A stretch of DNA of 64,000 nt from Endotrypanum monterogeii (lineage: Eukaryota > Euglenozoa > Kinetoplastea > Trypanosomatida > Trypanosomatidae): positions 551,777 to 615,776 of the forward strand of contig CM007339.1 in assembly GCA_000333855.2 (NCBI GenBank), read 5' to 3'. Made by a program: the position numbers and the translations under genes. The notes below the pieces were generated by a model that did no database searches, was not told the origin of the DNA, and saw nothing but the letters and a program-made list of their open reading frames with translations. Positions 1-9,493 of the stretch are shown in pieces; position 1 is the stretch's first letter; each line of letters starts with the position of its first letter.

Positions 1-2249
1 TTCGTGTCGAAAATTTTGCAAATAAAGCGTGGAAAAATGACCTCATGAATTTTCTCTAGAGTTTTGCTCATGTCAAGGGTTTCCCCAGAAAGTCTTTGGG
101 GGGGGGGCAGGGGGAATTTGGCATGGCCTAAGAGTTTTTTTTTCCAGGTCAATCCGCTGAGCGAGAGAAAACTGTAACTGATGCGAGGTGGGGAAGATCA
201 CGCAATTTGGAGCTTAGCAGAAACAACACTCGCGTCTAAATGTTCAAGAGCAGTCATGCCCACATGAAATGTGGGTTGGAAGAAAAATGTTTACTTGTCC
301 GTTGTCCCGCCAGGCCTGCTAGAAGTGTCATTCGCATTTTGAGGGGGCATTTTTTTTTTCAAAGTTACTGTGTGACTGGTGCTTCGGCGTAAATATAACG
401 TTGGCTGATCTTGTATATTTAAGTGCTGATTGCGAGTGTATTGGAATGAATGGTGCTTTTAACTCGCCAAAATAACAAAACCATCGCATGTATTTCCGTT
501 TTGCGTTTTGTTTGTTTCCAGATTCCTCGCATATGGATGCTTCATTTTGTGGCATAAAAATGTGCTTTTCAGTGACTAAGCTGGCTTCTCTGGAAAAGTT
601 TCGAGAAACTGCCCATGGCTTCGTGTGGGGCTATTTTCCTTTTTTTTTTTCTGCGGCTGGGGTGGGGGAAGGTTCTCTGGTTTTCTTCGCGTCTGGCGGG
701 TTGGGGCGCCAAGTCGGCCCCGGGTCGCAAACCCGCACGCATCGCCCCTCCAGAAAACCCCAGCTAGCCCACTTATGTATTCTTATCATGCAAAATACAT
801 GAAAAGAGGAAGTCTTCTAGATTTTTTCGCTGGAAGTACATCCCTACAGTCTAGATGCGAGGTGGAAAGAAGCCATTTCTTGAATAATATTGATTTTTGG
901 AAATAGGGGGGATGTCGGCATTTAGGTCTTCATTAAAAAAGGAAGTTTTTTTTGTTAATCAGACTTGCGTCGTTGCTTTTGCCGGGGCGAGGTTGCTCAT
1001 TCCCCTTGGGGGTTGTGGGCTGACTTTTCAAATCTGGTATGGCGGGTTTTGGGTCGGTATAAAAGGGGGGGGGTTTCGTTTTCGGGGGGGGGGCGCCTTC
1101 TTGGCGGCGGTGTGGGGCGTGGGGTTTTCTAAAAGGGCGTTGGGTCGCTGCGCTTTTGTGGCCGTTGGTGCCGGGTCGCTTCGCTTGTCGTGCGTGGTGG
1201 GTGGGGTTCGCGGGGCCCTCGGCGCCTGGCCCCGAGAGCGCCAACCCGAAGCCGAAACCGGGGAGAGAGGCGCGCGGCCGCCAAGGGCCACGGGATTTCA
1301 TGCCCCCCCCCAAAAAAAACGTTAAAGGATAAAAGGGTGAAATGCATGAAGGTTTGTCTACTTCGCTGGTGGTTGTTCATCTCCCATTTTGTTGCTTGTA
1401 TTATTCGCAAAGGGATCACAGTTTTATAACCGCTAACGGGGGTTTTCCTCGTCGTTGGTTTGTGGTACTCCTGTCTTCTGTACATGGCTAATGCTTGCGA
1501 TCTCCATCGTTGAGGGGACATGGTATACCTGCGTGGCTTCTCCCTCTGGCTAACATCTCTGAGTATCCCCTTTTGTGTTTATTGATGGCCCTTAGGGGGA
1601 GGGTGGGTGGGGATGGCTTACCGGACGATGACGACGAGGACCGGAGGCTTGCTGTCGTAAAACAGTCTTATCATATGTTTTTCACTAGGATCTGGATGTC
1701 ACTTCAAATCAAAGAATAACCGAGTGACAAAAGCTTCGCAGCTCTGTTGTTCCTTTTCCATCGCCTCTTCACTTACTGAAAAAAAGATTCCGTTTTATTT
1801 ATTTCACTTATTTTCAAGTAAATTATAATCCACTGATGTAACAAGGGTCCAGCAGAGGTGTGCGCCTCTCTGCCTCTTTCGCCTAACCTTTGATGCTTTT
1901 GTGGCAATGAGGATTCTTTGTTTTGAGATGAGATATCAGAAATCACGACGCAGCGAGGTAAGTGATATGTACTACTGCTGGTTTCAGTGCTGAAACCCAA
2001 GCAGGTGTTGCAACCCAGGGGGTGTGCTCAAATATTTAATCTGTTTTGCTGGAGCGTTTTTCAACGCGGGCCTCTTATTCTGCTATGGGCTTGTAAGGTC
2101 TAGGGGTCAAGTGTGACGCTGCACTCATGCAAACGACAAATGAAATGCAAAAAAATTCACTTAAAAGATCACTTTACTCATATCCCTGCTTCTTTCTTCC
2201 GCGCAAAGTATTCCTTTTTTTTTTACCTTGACAAAATCTCCAGATTGAT
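1..2249. other. gene-free spacer, GC-patchy
   Basis: No reading frame here looks like a protein; all are short, low-complexity or overlap on both strands. The stretch is mostly AT-rich but has two G/C-rich patches (about 640-770 and 960-1315) with long G runs and one C run. A nested inverted repeat lies at 696-736 (outer arms 696-702/730-736, inner arms 703-707/717-721). A pyrimidine-rich tract at 2183-2226 followed by AG at 2242-2243 could be the trans-splice acceptor of the next gene. The rest is probably the 3' UTR of a gene to the left. Confidence 0.6.
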
Positions 2250-3344
2250 ATGCTGACGTCATCTGGTCTTCTAGTGGGCTTCGCATTCACGGCTAAAGTC
2301 GCTGATGAGTCTTCATCTTATGTGGTGAATGTGTGCGGCCACGATTCGGTGGGGCTTCCACTTGCCCGTTCTATGGATACAGTGGGCGATGAATATATAG
2401 AGCTCCACGGCGTTGATAACCTTATTATTCCCATCTCTGTGAGCGAACTCAAAAAGACAAAAGGTGGAGATTATGCATTCTGTGTGGATGTTGTCGTGCA
2501 TACGATCTTGATTAAAAAGTGCTCTCCTAGTCATCATCTTTTCCAGCACCTGACGGAAAAACTTGTGGCTCTTTCGATTGAATGGATCCTAAGAGAGTGT
2601 GGTGTGCAACTGTTGCCAAGGACTTGTCGTATCGCTGGCAACCCCCTTTACTTTACCGACACAATCGACACTGCTAAATCCATGACGGAGATCATGAAGC
2701 ATGCCGCTGAGCTTTTTCAGCAGAAGTCGAGTACTTCCGAGAGTCAGGAAGGGGAGAAAACCATAATCCCGGACGCTCTTAATATAGGAAAGGCAGAGGT
2801 GACCGCGGCGCGACAGCCATTGATTCGTGAGGTGGTATCAACTCCTGCTATCAAGAAGGGTTTCTTAGTAGATGGGCATGCACGACTTTACGGCCCTGAT
2901 GGGACTCGTGAAGGTTCTGGTAAAGCACCAGATCCCCTGGCACATATACCAAAATCGCTGCGAGAGAAGTGTAAAATTATTGACACACGAGACATGGGGC
3001 AGCTGACTGGTCTAGCTACTGAAACACCCAAGTTGGACAGTACAGTGCAAAAACTGCATCCTTCCAGCAAACCTTTTGCACCCGTGGCAAAGTCTCCAAA
3101 AGCAGACGGGGATGCTTGGAGCAACTTTTCAATAGAGCGTACACAGGAAAAGATTGTGGTTAAATTTCCATTGCCCGACGGTGTATTGTCTCTTCGTGAT
3201 ATTGATCTCTCTGCAACAACGGACACCTTAGAGATTAATGGGAGTGTGGTGCAGTTGCCAGTACCTATCGTGACGGATGACGTTCGGGCTAAGCTTATTA
3301 AGGCCACTCGAATTTTGGTAGTTACATGTATGATAGATGTTTAA
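2250..3344 (+). CDS. PIH1-domain protein with C-terminal CS-like domain
   Basis: A 364-residue protein. Residues about 24-110 carry a PIH1 N-terminal domain, recognisable from the VNVCGHDSVGLPLARSMD stretch and the following IPISVSELKKTKGG segment. The middle (about 150-295) is polar and probably disordered. The last 70 residues, from about 298, have the beta-strand pattern of the CS/PIH1 C-terminal domain. PIH proteins are HSP90/R2TP adaptors; in flagellates they act in the cytoplasm to preassemble axonemal dynein arms. I cannot tell which paralogue (Kintoun, MOT48 or TWI1 type) this is. The ATG at 2250 closely follows a candidate acceptor AG at 2242-2243. Family call is firm; the dynein role is inferred. 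Confidence 0.82.
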   Translation: MLTSSGLLVGFAFTAKVADESSSYVVNVCGHDSVGLPLARSMDTVGDEYIELHGVDNLIIPISVSELKKTKGGDYAFCVDVVVHTILIKKCSPSHHLFQHLTEKLVALSIEWILRECGVQLLPRTCRIAGNPLYFTDTIDTAKSMTEIMKHAAELFQQKSSTSESQEGEKTIIPDALNIGKAEVTAARQPLIREVVSTPAIKKGFLVDGHARLYGPDGTREGSGKAPDPLAHIPKSLREKCKIIDTRDMGQLTGLATETPKLDSTVQKLHPSSKPFAPVAKSPKADGDAWSNFSIERTQEKIVVKFPLPDGVLSLRDIDLSATTDTLEINGSVVQLPVPIVTDDVRAKLIKATRILVVTCMIDV

Positions 3345-3670
3345 AAAAAAAATATGTATATGTATATTCATATCCATAAATAAATAAATATATATATCTA
3401 TATATACAAGCGATGGAACTCAGCTTCCCACGACTAGCGAATGCACTGCTTTCGTTGAACTACATAAAGCATATTGCGAGATGTACAGCGGTCTCTTTTA
3501 CAACCAAATGGAGACTCCACAAAGTTGTCAAACCGAAGGTCCTTATCGACACAAACATGTACAAAAAATAAATCAGAATGACTCCTTTCAAATTTATTTT
3601 TCCTCTTTCGAATGTTGCTGGGAAGGAAGCTGCATCGCCCAGAAAACGGCGAAAAGGAGCTTATATAAAT
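3345..3670. other. spacer with AT-rich tract
   Basis: Contains a long A/T-only stretch around 3343-3408 with TA and AATA runs, then more balanced sequence. The polypyrimidine tract and AG that define the next transcript lie at its right end. No gene is seen. Confidence 0.6.
3596..3625 (+). promoter_or_regulatory. predicted trans-splice acceptor for MPK4
   Basis: The pyrimidine-rich stretch 3596-3609 is followed by the first AG at 3624-3625. It lies inside a longer open frame that begins at ATG 3578, so a mature mRNA spliced here would exclude that upstream ATG and leave the ATG at 3671 as the start, with a 5' UTR of about 45 nt. Prediction from pattern only. Confidence 0.5.
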
Positions 3671-4762
3671 ATGTCTCAGCTTGTCCCCTTGGCTGAGCTA
3701 CCTAGTGGTAAAAAAATATATAGTGTTCGAGGGGAGCGGTTCGAAGTTGACAAACAATATAATCTAGTTGAAGTTGTCGGATTTGGTGCACATGGAACCG
3801 TGTGCTCAGCAGTTGCGAACGGTTCAGGTGACCGGGTAGCGATCAAACGGTTGTCTCGTGTTTTTGGTGATCTCCGAGAAGGAAAGCGTATTTTACGTGA
3901 GATGGAGATAATGACGTCACTAAAACACAAAAATCTCATTCGACTTCACCATTTCATTAGGCCACAGTCAAAGGAAACGTTTGAGGACATATATTTGGTA
4001 ATGGATCTCTACGACACCGACTTGAATTGCGTTATACGAAGTAGGCAGAAGCTCACTGATGAGCATCTGCAGTATTTCATGATCCAAGCGTTCCGCGGAT
4101 TGCATTATCTCCATTCCGCCAAGGTGATGCATCGAGACCTAAAGCCGAGTAATTTGCTCGTAAATGCAGATTGTGCTCTGGCAATCTGCGATTTCGGGCT
4201 TGCTCGTGATGATCAAATCCTGAGCTCCTCGGATCTCACTCAATATGTTGTGACTAGGTGGTACAGACCTCCCGAGGTGCTTGGGATGGGATCCAACCAG
4301 TACACTAGCGCGGTAGATGTCTGGAGCCTTGGTCTGATTTTCGCTGAGCTGATGGTGGGGCGCACCTTGCTTCCGGGAACTGATTATATTGGGCAGCTGG
4401 TAATGATTGTAAATTTATTAGGGTCTCCATCTATCGAGGATATGGAGTTTCTGAGCTCTGAGGCGCAGTCATTCATTCTCTCTCAGCCCTATCGGTCGCC
4501 TCGTCCTTTCAGCGATCTTTTCCCTATGGCTACCAAGGAAGCTACTGATCTACTCTCAAAGCTGCTAGTTTTCCATCCTGCCAGGCGATTAACTCCGAAG
4601 CAAGTGATGGAACATCCATATTTCTCAAAATTCAGAGACGCCGCAGGAGAAGCCGCCGCTCCTAATCCGTTTGTGTGGAATCATAGTCATATCGAATCCA
4701 AGGAGCAACTCCGTGAGGACTTATGGCGTGTTGTTGTGGCCCATTCGAATTGTAACGAATAA
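3671..4762 (+). CDS. MPK4: MAP kinase, MPK4 type (TQY activation motif)
   Basis: From ATG 3671 the product is 363 residues, the length I recall for Leishmania MPK4; an upstream in-frame ATG at 3578 would add 31 residues but lies before the predicted splice site. All kinase motifs are present: glycine loop GFGAHGTV (37-44), catalytic Lys59, Glu77, HRDLKPSN (154-161), DFG (174-176) and the MAPK lip T190-Q191-Y192. A Gln between the phosphorylated Thr and Tyr is, from memory, characteristic of MPK4, an essential kinase in L. mexicana; most other MAPKs of these organisms have TDY. Acts as a cytosolic Ser/Thr kinase activated by a MAP kinase kinase. The C-terminal tail after about 325 is short. 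Base composition is more AT-rich than in genes further right. Confidence 0.88.
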   Translation: MSQLVPLAELPSGKKIYSVRGERFEVDKQYNLVEVVGFGAHGTVCSAVANGSGDRVAIKRLSRVFGDLREGKRILREMEIMTSLKHKNLIRLHHFIRPQSKETFEDIYLVMDLYDTDLNCVIRSRQKLTDEHLQYFMIQAFRGLHYLHSAKVMHRDLKPSNLLVNADCALAICDFGLARDDQILSSSDLTQYVVTRWYRPPEVLGMGSNQYTSAVDVWSLGLIFAELMVGRTLLPGTDYIGQLVMIVNLLGSPSIEDMEFLSSEAQSFILSQPYRSPRPFSDLFPMATKEATDLLSKLLVFHPARRLTPKQVMEHPYFSKFRDAAGEAAAPNPFVWNHSHIESKEQLREDLWRVVVAHSNCNE

Positions 4763-5133
4763 GCAGTTTTTTTCTATCACTATCTTCATCTGCATTACCC
4801 AACCTTCTTCTAACGAACTTCCCCGCTTTGAGATAATCCGATGGCGGTGGATGATGACTGTCGTCCACTATGGAAGTGTGTCGAGATTGTTCACTGCGAC
4901 TTAAATCTACTGCAATTTCTTTACTGCAAAGATTGCTGATTATACCATGAGAAAGTTCCTTGCACAAATGAAATGACTTTGCGCGCGTTACCGTCCAACT
5001 TATACCTCTTTTTTTATTTGTTTGCTTGTTAGCAGTACATGGGCCCGTGGATCGCTTTTTTATTTTTTGTCATTTAACCTGAGGTGGTTCTTAGGTTATC
5101 ACCGTTTTCTCAGATACCAAGCAGTCGAGTCTC
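4763..5133. other. short spacer
   Basis: 3' UTR of the kinase and 5' UTR of the next gene. T-rich stretches near 5008-5030 and 5055-5073 followed by AG positions (for example 5094-5095, 5120-5121) could serve trans-splicing. No gene is seen. Confidence 0.5.
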
Positions 5134-6882
5134 ATGAGACGTCCGCGTGAACCGGCCCCCGGGGAGTGCTGCGGAAGTGGCTGTACTCGCTGCGTCTGGG
5201 ATATCTACTACGATGAGCTCGCACGATTCGAGGAGTTTATAGCTGAAGGCGGTGTTGAAGAGGAAGGTACCCAATCGTCCGAAGAGGAGGCTATTAATTA
5301 TATCGGATCAGTTGTGGTGAAGTATATCGATCAGTCAAGTTTGTCAGCGTCCACCATGGACTTTTCAGATGAGTGGGAAAGGGCCGAGATGCACGCGCGA
5401 GGTTTTTTTCCTGTGGAGAAAACGGAGCTAGTTAGCTCCAGCAAATTGTCGTTTTCTCCCACTGCTCCAGGTATCAACGTAGTCAACCTTTTTACATCTG
5501 CAAAAAGCAGGACGATGCTGCCCGGCGATGTTATAGAGGTGCTTGTGCCTAACAGTCGAGGTACTCATGCTGCCGATGATGTTGAGAGGCTCTGCAGCGC
5601 GCTTCATCTGAACTCTTGTGCATGGTGCGAGTTGCATCGTTCCCCGTTCGTGCCGGAGGACAACTTCCCTCCGTGGCTTCCCCTGCGAAAGCCGCTGACG
5701 CTCGGACAGCTTCTTTCGGTATACGTTGATGTAAGCAGTAGTAGCTATGTTCTGCATCAAAGCTTTTTTGAGAGTCTCTTGCGAATTTACGACGACTCCA
5801 AGGATTCTACAGCTTCTTTAGCTAAATCACCACCCGATCCAGAGAAGGTGCGACTTCTCGAGGCGTGTGCATCTCCTGAGACAGGTCCACAGCTTTTGCG
5901 CTGGTTGTCGAAAAGCAGTCCACCCCTTTGCTACCCTTCTCTAGCCGATGTTCTCGAGGCCTTTTCCTTTATTCATGTTCCCCTCGACCGTCTTCTTGAG
6001 ATTACTGGACCACTACAGACGAGAAAATATAGCCTGGCTAATTGGATACCTGCACCACTTGCATCAAGTCCACTTCAGGTGTGCGTGAGGGAGGTCTGTG
6101 CTCGACGCTCTGCAGACATGCCGACACCTGCCGACATTAGCGCCGACTCTCAGCGTCTTGCAGACATGCTCAATGGGGTTGCCGAGGGTGCATCTAGAGA
6201 ACACAGCAGATTCTTCTTTGGGCACACGTCTCACCCACTCTGTTGTACAGCGCGGTCCATGATGAGTACTGCTGCCGTGAGTCAGCGCGCTATCTACGTG
6301 AGCTTTTCTTTACTTGGAAGCTCTTTCTTTGCTCAGCAGCTTCAGTCAATGTGTGTATCCCTCTGCGACTCGGTGCATGCAAAGAGTTTGCGCAGTCCAG
6401 TTTTCCTTATCGGATGTGGCACAGGGATAGCACCTTTAATCGCAGCAGTTACGCAGCTGTTGTTTCATCGCACCTTCTCCGCTGCCGACAGCTCACCCTT
6501 TGCGTGCTGGGTGTTCTATGGAGCACGCACTAAGGCGGAGTTGCTGTACGATGATATCCTTAGAGAGGCGTTGAATAAAGGTGCGATTGCCCGATACGAA
6601 TACGCGATTTCGCAGGAGGATGTCGAGGGGCAGCACGGCAGGCATGTGACGGACCTTATGAAGTACAACAGAGTAGTGATCACAGATGCCCTGCGAAGCA
6701 CGGGCCAACTATTCTTTTGTGGTCCAGCAAAAGCAATGCATTCTGTGAGGCAGCTAATCAAGTCCGACCTGCTCTCTGAGCCCGACGACGACGACAGTGT
6801 CCAGGAGCAAAGGCTGATGTTTCTAAAGGAAAAAGGGCAGGTGAGTTTCGATATATGGAGCACCGGAAGTGCATTTGAGTGA
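5134..6882 (+). CDS. oxidoreductase-like domain fused to FAD/NADPH reductase (P450-reductase-like)
   Basis: 582 residues. The N-terminus has the cysteine signature C12-C13-x3-C17-x2-C20 followed by VWDIYYDEL, typical of the small oxidoreductase-like domain of human OXLD1. The remainder resembles the diflavin reductase FAD/NADPH half: TRKYSLANW near residue 298 matches the RxYS FAD site, a GCGTGIAP nucleotide-binding turn lies near residue 428, CWVFYGARTKAELLY follows near 457, and FFCGPAKAM lies near 528. No FMN/flavodoxin domain is visible upstream, so electrons would have to pass from NADPH via FAD to something other than a built-in FMN, perhaps the N-terminal cysteine module or a separate partner. 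The exact substrate is unknown. Confidence 0.75.
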   Translation: MRRPREPAPGECCGSGCTRCVWDIYYDELARFEEFIAEGGVEEEGTQSSEEEAINYIGSVVVKYIDQSSLSASTMDFSDEWERAEMHARGFFPVEKTELVSSSKLSFSPTAPGINVVNLFTSAKSRTMLPGDVIEVLVPNSRGTHAADDVERLCSALHLNSCAWCELHRSPFVPEDNFPPWLPLRKPLTLGQLLSVYVDVSSSSYVLHQSFFESLLRIYDDSKDSTASLAKSPPDPEKVRLLEACASPETGPQLLRWLSKSSPPLCYPSLADVLEAFSFIHVPLDRLLEITGPLQTRKYSLANWIPAPLASSPLQVCVREVCARRSADMPTPADISADSQRLADMLNGVAEGASREHSRFFFGHTSHPLCCTARSMMSTAAVSQRAIYVSFSLLGSSFFAQQLQSMCVSLCDSVHAKSLRSPVFLIGCGTGIAPLIAAVTQLLFHRTFSAADSSPFACWVFYGARTKAELLYDDILREALNKGAIARYEYAISQEDVEGQHGRHVTDLMKYNRVVITDALRSTGQLFFCGPAKAMHSVRQLIKSDLLSEPDDDDSVQEQRLMFLKEKGQVSFDIWSTGSAFE

Positions 6883-7387
6883 TCGTTGGCGCTCGCGATC
6901 GCATTGGACGGCGGCGTACAGGAATGGGCGTTTTCAGGAGACAACGCCGACAGAAGTAATGTGGCTCTCCGCGAATGAGCCCCTTCGTCCCTCCCCTGGT
7001 CCTTGACGCGCATTTTCTCCAGTCACTCGGCGCTGCGCTCTGGATGTTTGTTTCCACTTCTAGGCTAGTTGCCAGGGGATGTTCTATGTATCTGCTGCAC
7101 GCGCTATATTCACCTGGTGGCCACACGCACCTTTTTCTCTGAAACGGCGCGCGCTCTTCGGTGGTGTGCGAGGTCCGACAGTTGCCTTGGTGAAGTCGAT
7201 TTTGCTTGTGAATCCCGCATCCTCCATGGGAAGTAGCTCATCACTGTATAGATCATTTTTTTTTGACAGTGGCAAGCGACGTGAAAAATAAAAATAAATG
7301 AGCGACACCGCGGATCTGATTGATCAAAAGGGCATGAGGCCCGCTCCAACCGAAAGAGGCGGGTAATATATATATATATATTCCTCA
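6883..7387. other. spacer with predicted splice acceptor
   Basis: A T-run at 7256-7264 followed by AG at 7268-7269 is a good trans-splice acceptor for the small frame that starts at 7388. A (TA)n tract lies at 7366-7380. Nothing else is recognised. Confidence 0.5.
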
Positions 7388-7668
7388 ATGTCATCGAGTG
7401 TCAAAGGGAAAAAGCCCCAGTCCTGAAAAGATCGCACTTCACCTACGTCAAGACCGTCTTTGACCAGTCTAAAGGGGTCATTCTTGCCATTAGATGCTCC
7501 TTTGTCGAGGAGCGTGTTATGACTTCCGCTGACTCACAGGCGTGGCTATCTGAATTGAGCGGTGTGTACAAGTCTCGTGCCGCAGAGAGGGAAGAGTTGC
7601 CTTGCCCGTACCGCATGAGGATGTGCGTCTACTCACGTCAGGAGGTTGGCTTCAGTGAAGCGATATGA
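7388..7668 (+). pseudogene. small gene broken by a single frameshift
   Basis: An ATG at 7388 opens a frame that ends after 12 codons at TGA 7424-7426. The neighbouring frame (codons starting at 7411, 7414 and so on) is then open to TGA 7666-7668 and reads like real protein, for example SHFTYVKTVFDQSKGVILA and CPYRMRMCVYSRQEVGFSEA, but it has no ATG upstream. One missing base near the A5/C4 runs at 7409-7418 would join the two parts into a protein of roughly 93 residues. A splice acceptor at 7268-7269 supports transcription. Either a homopolymer error in the assembly or a recently inactivated gene. I do not recognise the family. Confidence 0.55.
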
Positions 7669-8259
7669 GGGGGATCGGTTCAAGCGGACATCGGCTTCAG
7701 CGTTTCTTTCCCGCCAAGTCACCTCCGCGATCGCATTCTCTTCCCTCCGGTGAGCAGGGGCACATCACCCGAGTTTACTGTTTGCGTTTTTCTGTTGCTC
7801 TTCTCTGGTGGCATTGCCAATCAACATTTTAGTCTTTCATTTCCCTCGTTTTTCTTTCGTGCCGCACTTGACGCAGCCGCACACCCGGATAGATGAGAGA
7901 AGGGAGGGGAGGGGGGGGAGAGAGAGACGAAGGTTAAAGAAAAACAATAAGTAACGTCCACTAAACCTTTCACGGAACTTTCTGTTCTACGGGTTACGTT
8001 CATGAGATTTTGTGCATGTCAGCAGTAGAGCGTAATGGGCTGCTTGTGCTTTGTATCGTCAGTATCACGTATTGCTGCCGCCACCTAAAGGAGAAGGCTT
8101 ATCAACTTCTCTGAGTTGTTTTTCTTAAAGTTTATTCCCACTGGCTCTTCCCACTGTGCTTCCGTCTTCGCATTTATTATTATTAAGTTTGAAACTGTGC
8201 GACGGTGCTGTCAGCAGTGACGCGACTCACATTTACAGACTCATTTCAGTCATTGAGGG
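7669..8259. other. spacer
   Basis: Contains pyrimidine-rich segments (7832-7860, 8100-8175) and a purine-rich G/A segment at 7890-7945. No coding sequence is seen. Confidence 0.5.
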
Positions 8260-8613
8260 ATGCCGCAAGACACGTACTTCCGCCGTGCCATTAATTGGAT
8301 GTACGGAGAGGATGCGTACCTTCAACGATTGCCATCGGAGGATCTGGGCGGCAAGCACATCAATGAGCTCCTTGGCCGGCACCCCTACCACCCATACGAC
8401 CCCGATGTGAAGGCCGGCGAGCCTTGCTACGAATACAACCAACTCTTTTACGAATGCATGGAGGCGGAGCATGTGGAGGGGTACGAGCTGTATCAAAAAC
8501 ATGTAGCTTGCTACTACCCGTACAAAGTAGATTTAATGAAGTGTATCGCCACGGAAAAACGGCGCCAACGCATGGAGGGGGAGACTTCACGCTCCACAGA
8601 TATGAACAGCTGA
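8260..8613 (+). CDS. small CHCH-like (twin cysteine) protein, probably mitochondrial
   Basis: 117 residues, acidic and tyrosine-rich, without a signal peptide. It has exactly four cysteines in two pairs, C56-x9-C66 and C84-x10-C95, separated by 17 residues. This is the layout of coiled-coil-helix-coiled-coil-helix proteins, which fold in the mitochondrial intermembrane space with two disulfides; members include small respiratory-complex subunits and assembly factors. The second pair has a 10-residue instead of the usual 9-residue spacing, so the assignment is tentative. The segment between Tyr43 and Pro55 is rich in Tyr, Pro and His. The even codon use and the clean start directly after a pyrimidine-rich leader support a real gene. 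Which complex it belongs to cannot be told. Confidence 0.65.
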   Translation: MPQDTYFRRAINWMYGEDAYLQRLPSEDLGGKHINELLGRHPYHPYDPDVKAGEPCYEYNQLFYECMEAEHVEGYELYQKHVACYYPYKVDLMKCIATEKRRQRMEGETSRSTDMNS

Positions 8614-9493
8614 ACTCTGACCGCTACATGCATTCTGAATCTTAACGTGTTTCATATTCACAAGTTTCACAACTCTCAAAACATCAACAAGCAGCCGCTC
8701 TACTGAAGATGTTCAGGGTGGCGGTGCCACACCATTGACCTCCCTTCATCTGGAAGGGAGCAGAGAGACGTTCCTCCAAAACCCATAACGAATGTTGGAC
8801 TACTCCCTATTGTCGCTATGAGCGTTCCCGCGCCTTTATCCAACCCCACGCTGATGTGGGCGATGCGAGTGTCAACTCGGACAAAATGTGTAGATGTGCA
8901 TGTCGCGAGGAGCCTTTGACTCCCACCTTGCCACCCGCCTCGTATGTACTTTTTACGGCGTCTTTGAATCCTTTTGTGTCTCCTTCCTATGTCTGCCTGG
9001 GCGATGCGGTGCACACCGTTTGCACGTGTCCTTTTACTTTCTCTGGATAGATAAAACAGCGGTTTTTGGAACACAGTCTGTAACCCACGATTTCCTTTTT
9101 GCTTTCTCCTCCTTTTTTATTGACACACGCACCCATATATATATATATATATATATATACTGTGGTGACGTGTGTGTGTGTGTGTGTGTTTGTGTGGGGA
9201 GGGGTTTCTGTTTCAAAGGGCTCTAATGCCTCATGGCAGCTTTCCGTTGTGCACCACGTCAACTCAAACCATCTCGTCTTCGCATCGTTTCTACCACAAA
9301 ATTCTAGTGTTATCAAAAAGGTAAAGGGAATTGACTTGAGTGGACAGACGTTTACCTCCCCTTTCCTCCTTTTTTTTTCCTAGGACAGGAGTTTGGTGAC
9401 CCCTGCCGCCACTCATTCGCTACATTGAGCAAGCCTCGAACGCGGATCGATCAGTTCCTTAGTGAATCTGTTTCACACACCTCAGTGGATAGG
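8614..9493. other. spacer with TA/GT microsatellites and splice acceptor
   Basis: Contains (TA)n at 9135-9160 and (GT)n at 9171-9198. A strong pyrimidine tract at 9351-9381 followed by AG at 9382-9383 is the likely trans-splice site of the next gene, giving a 5' UTR of about 110 nt to ATG 9494. No gene seen. Confidence 0.6.
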
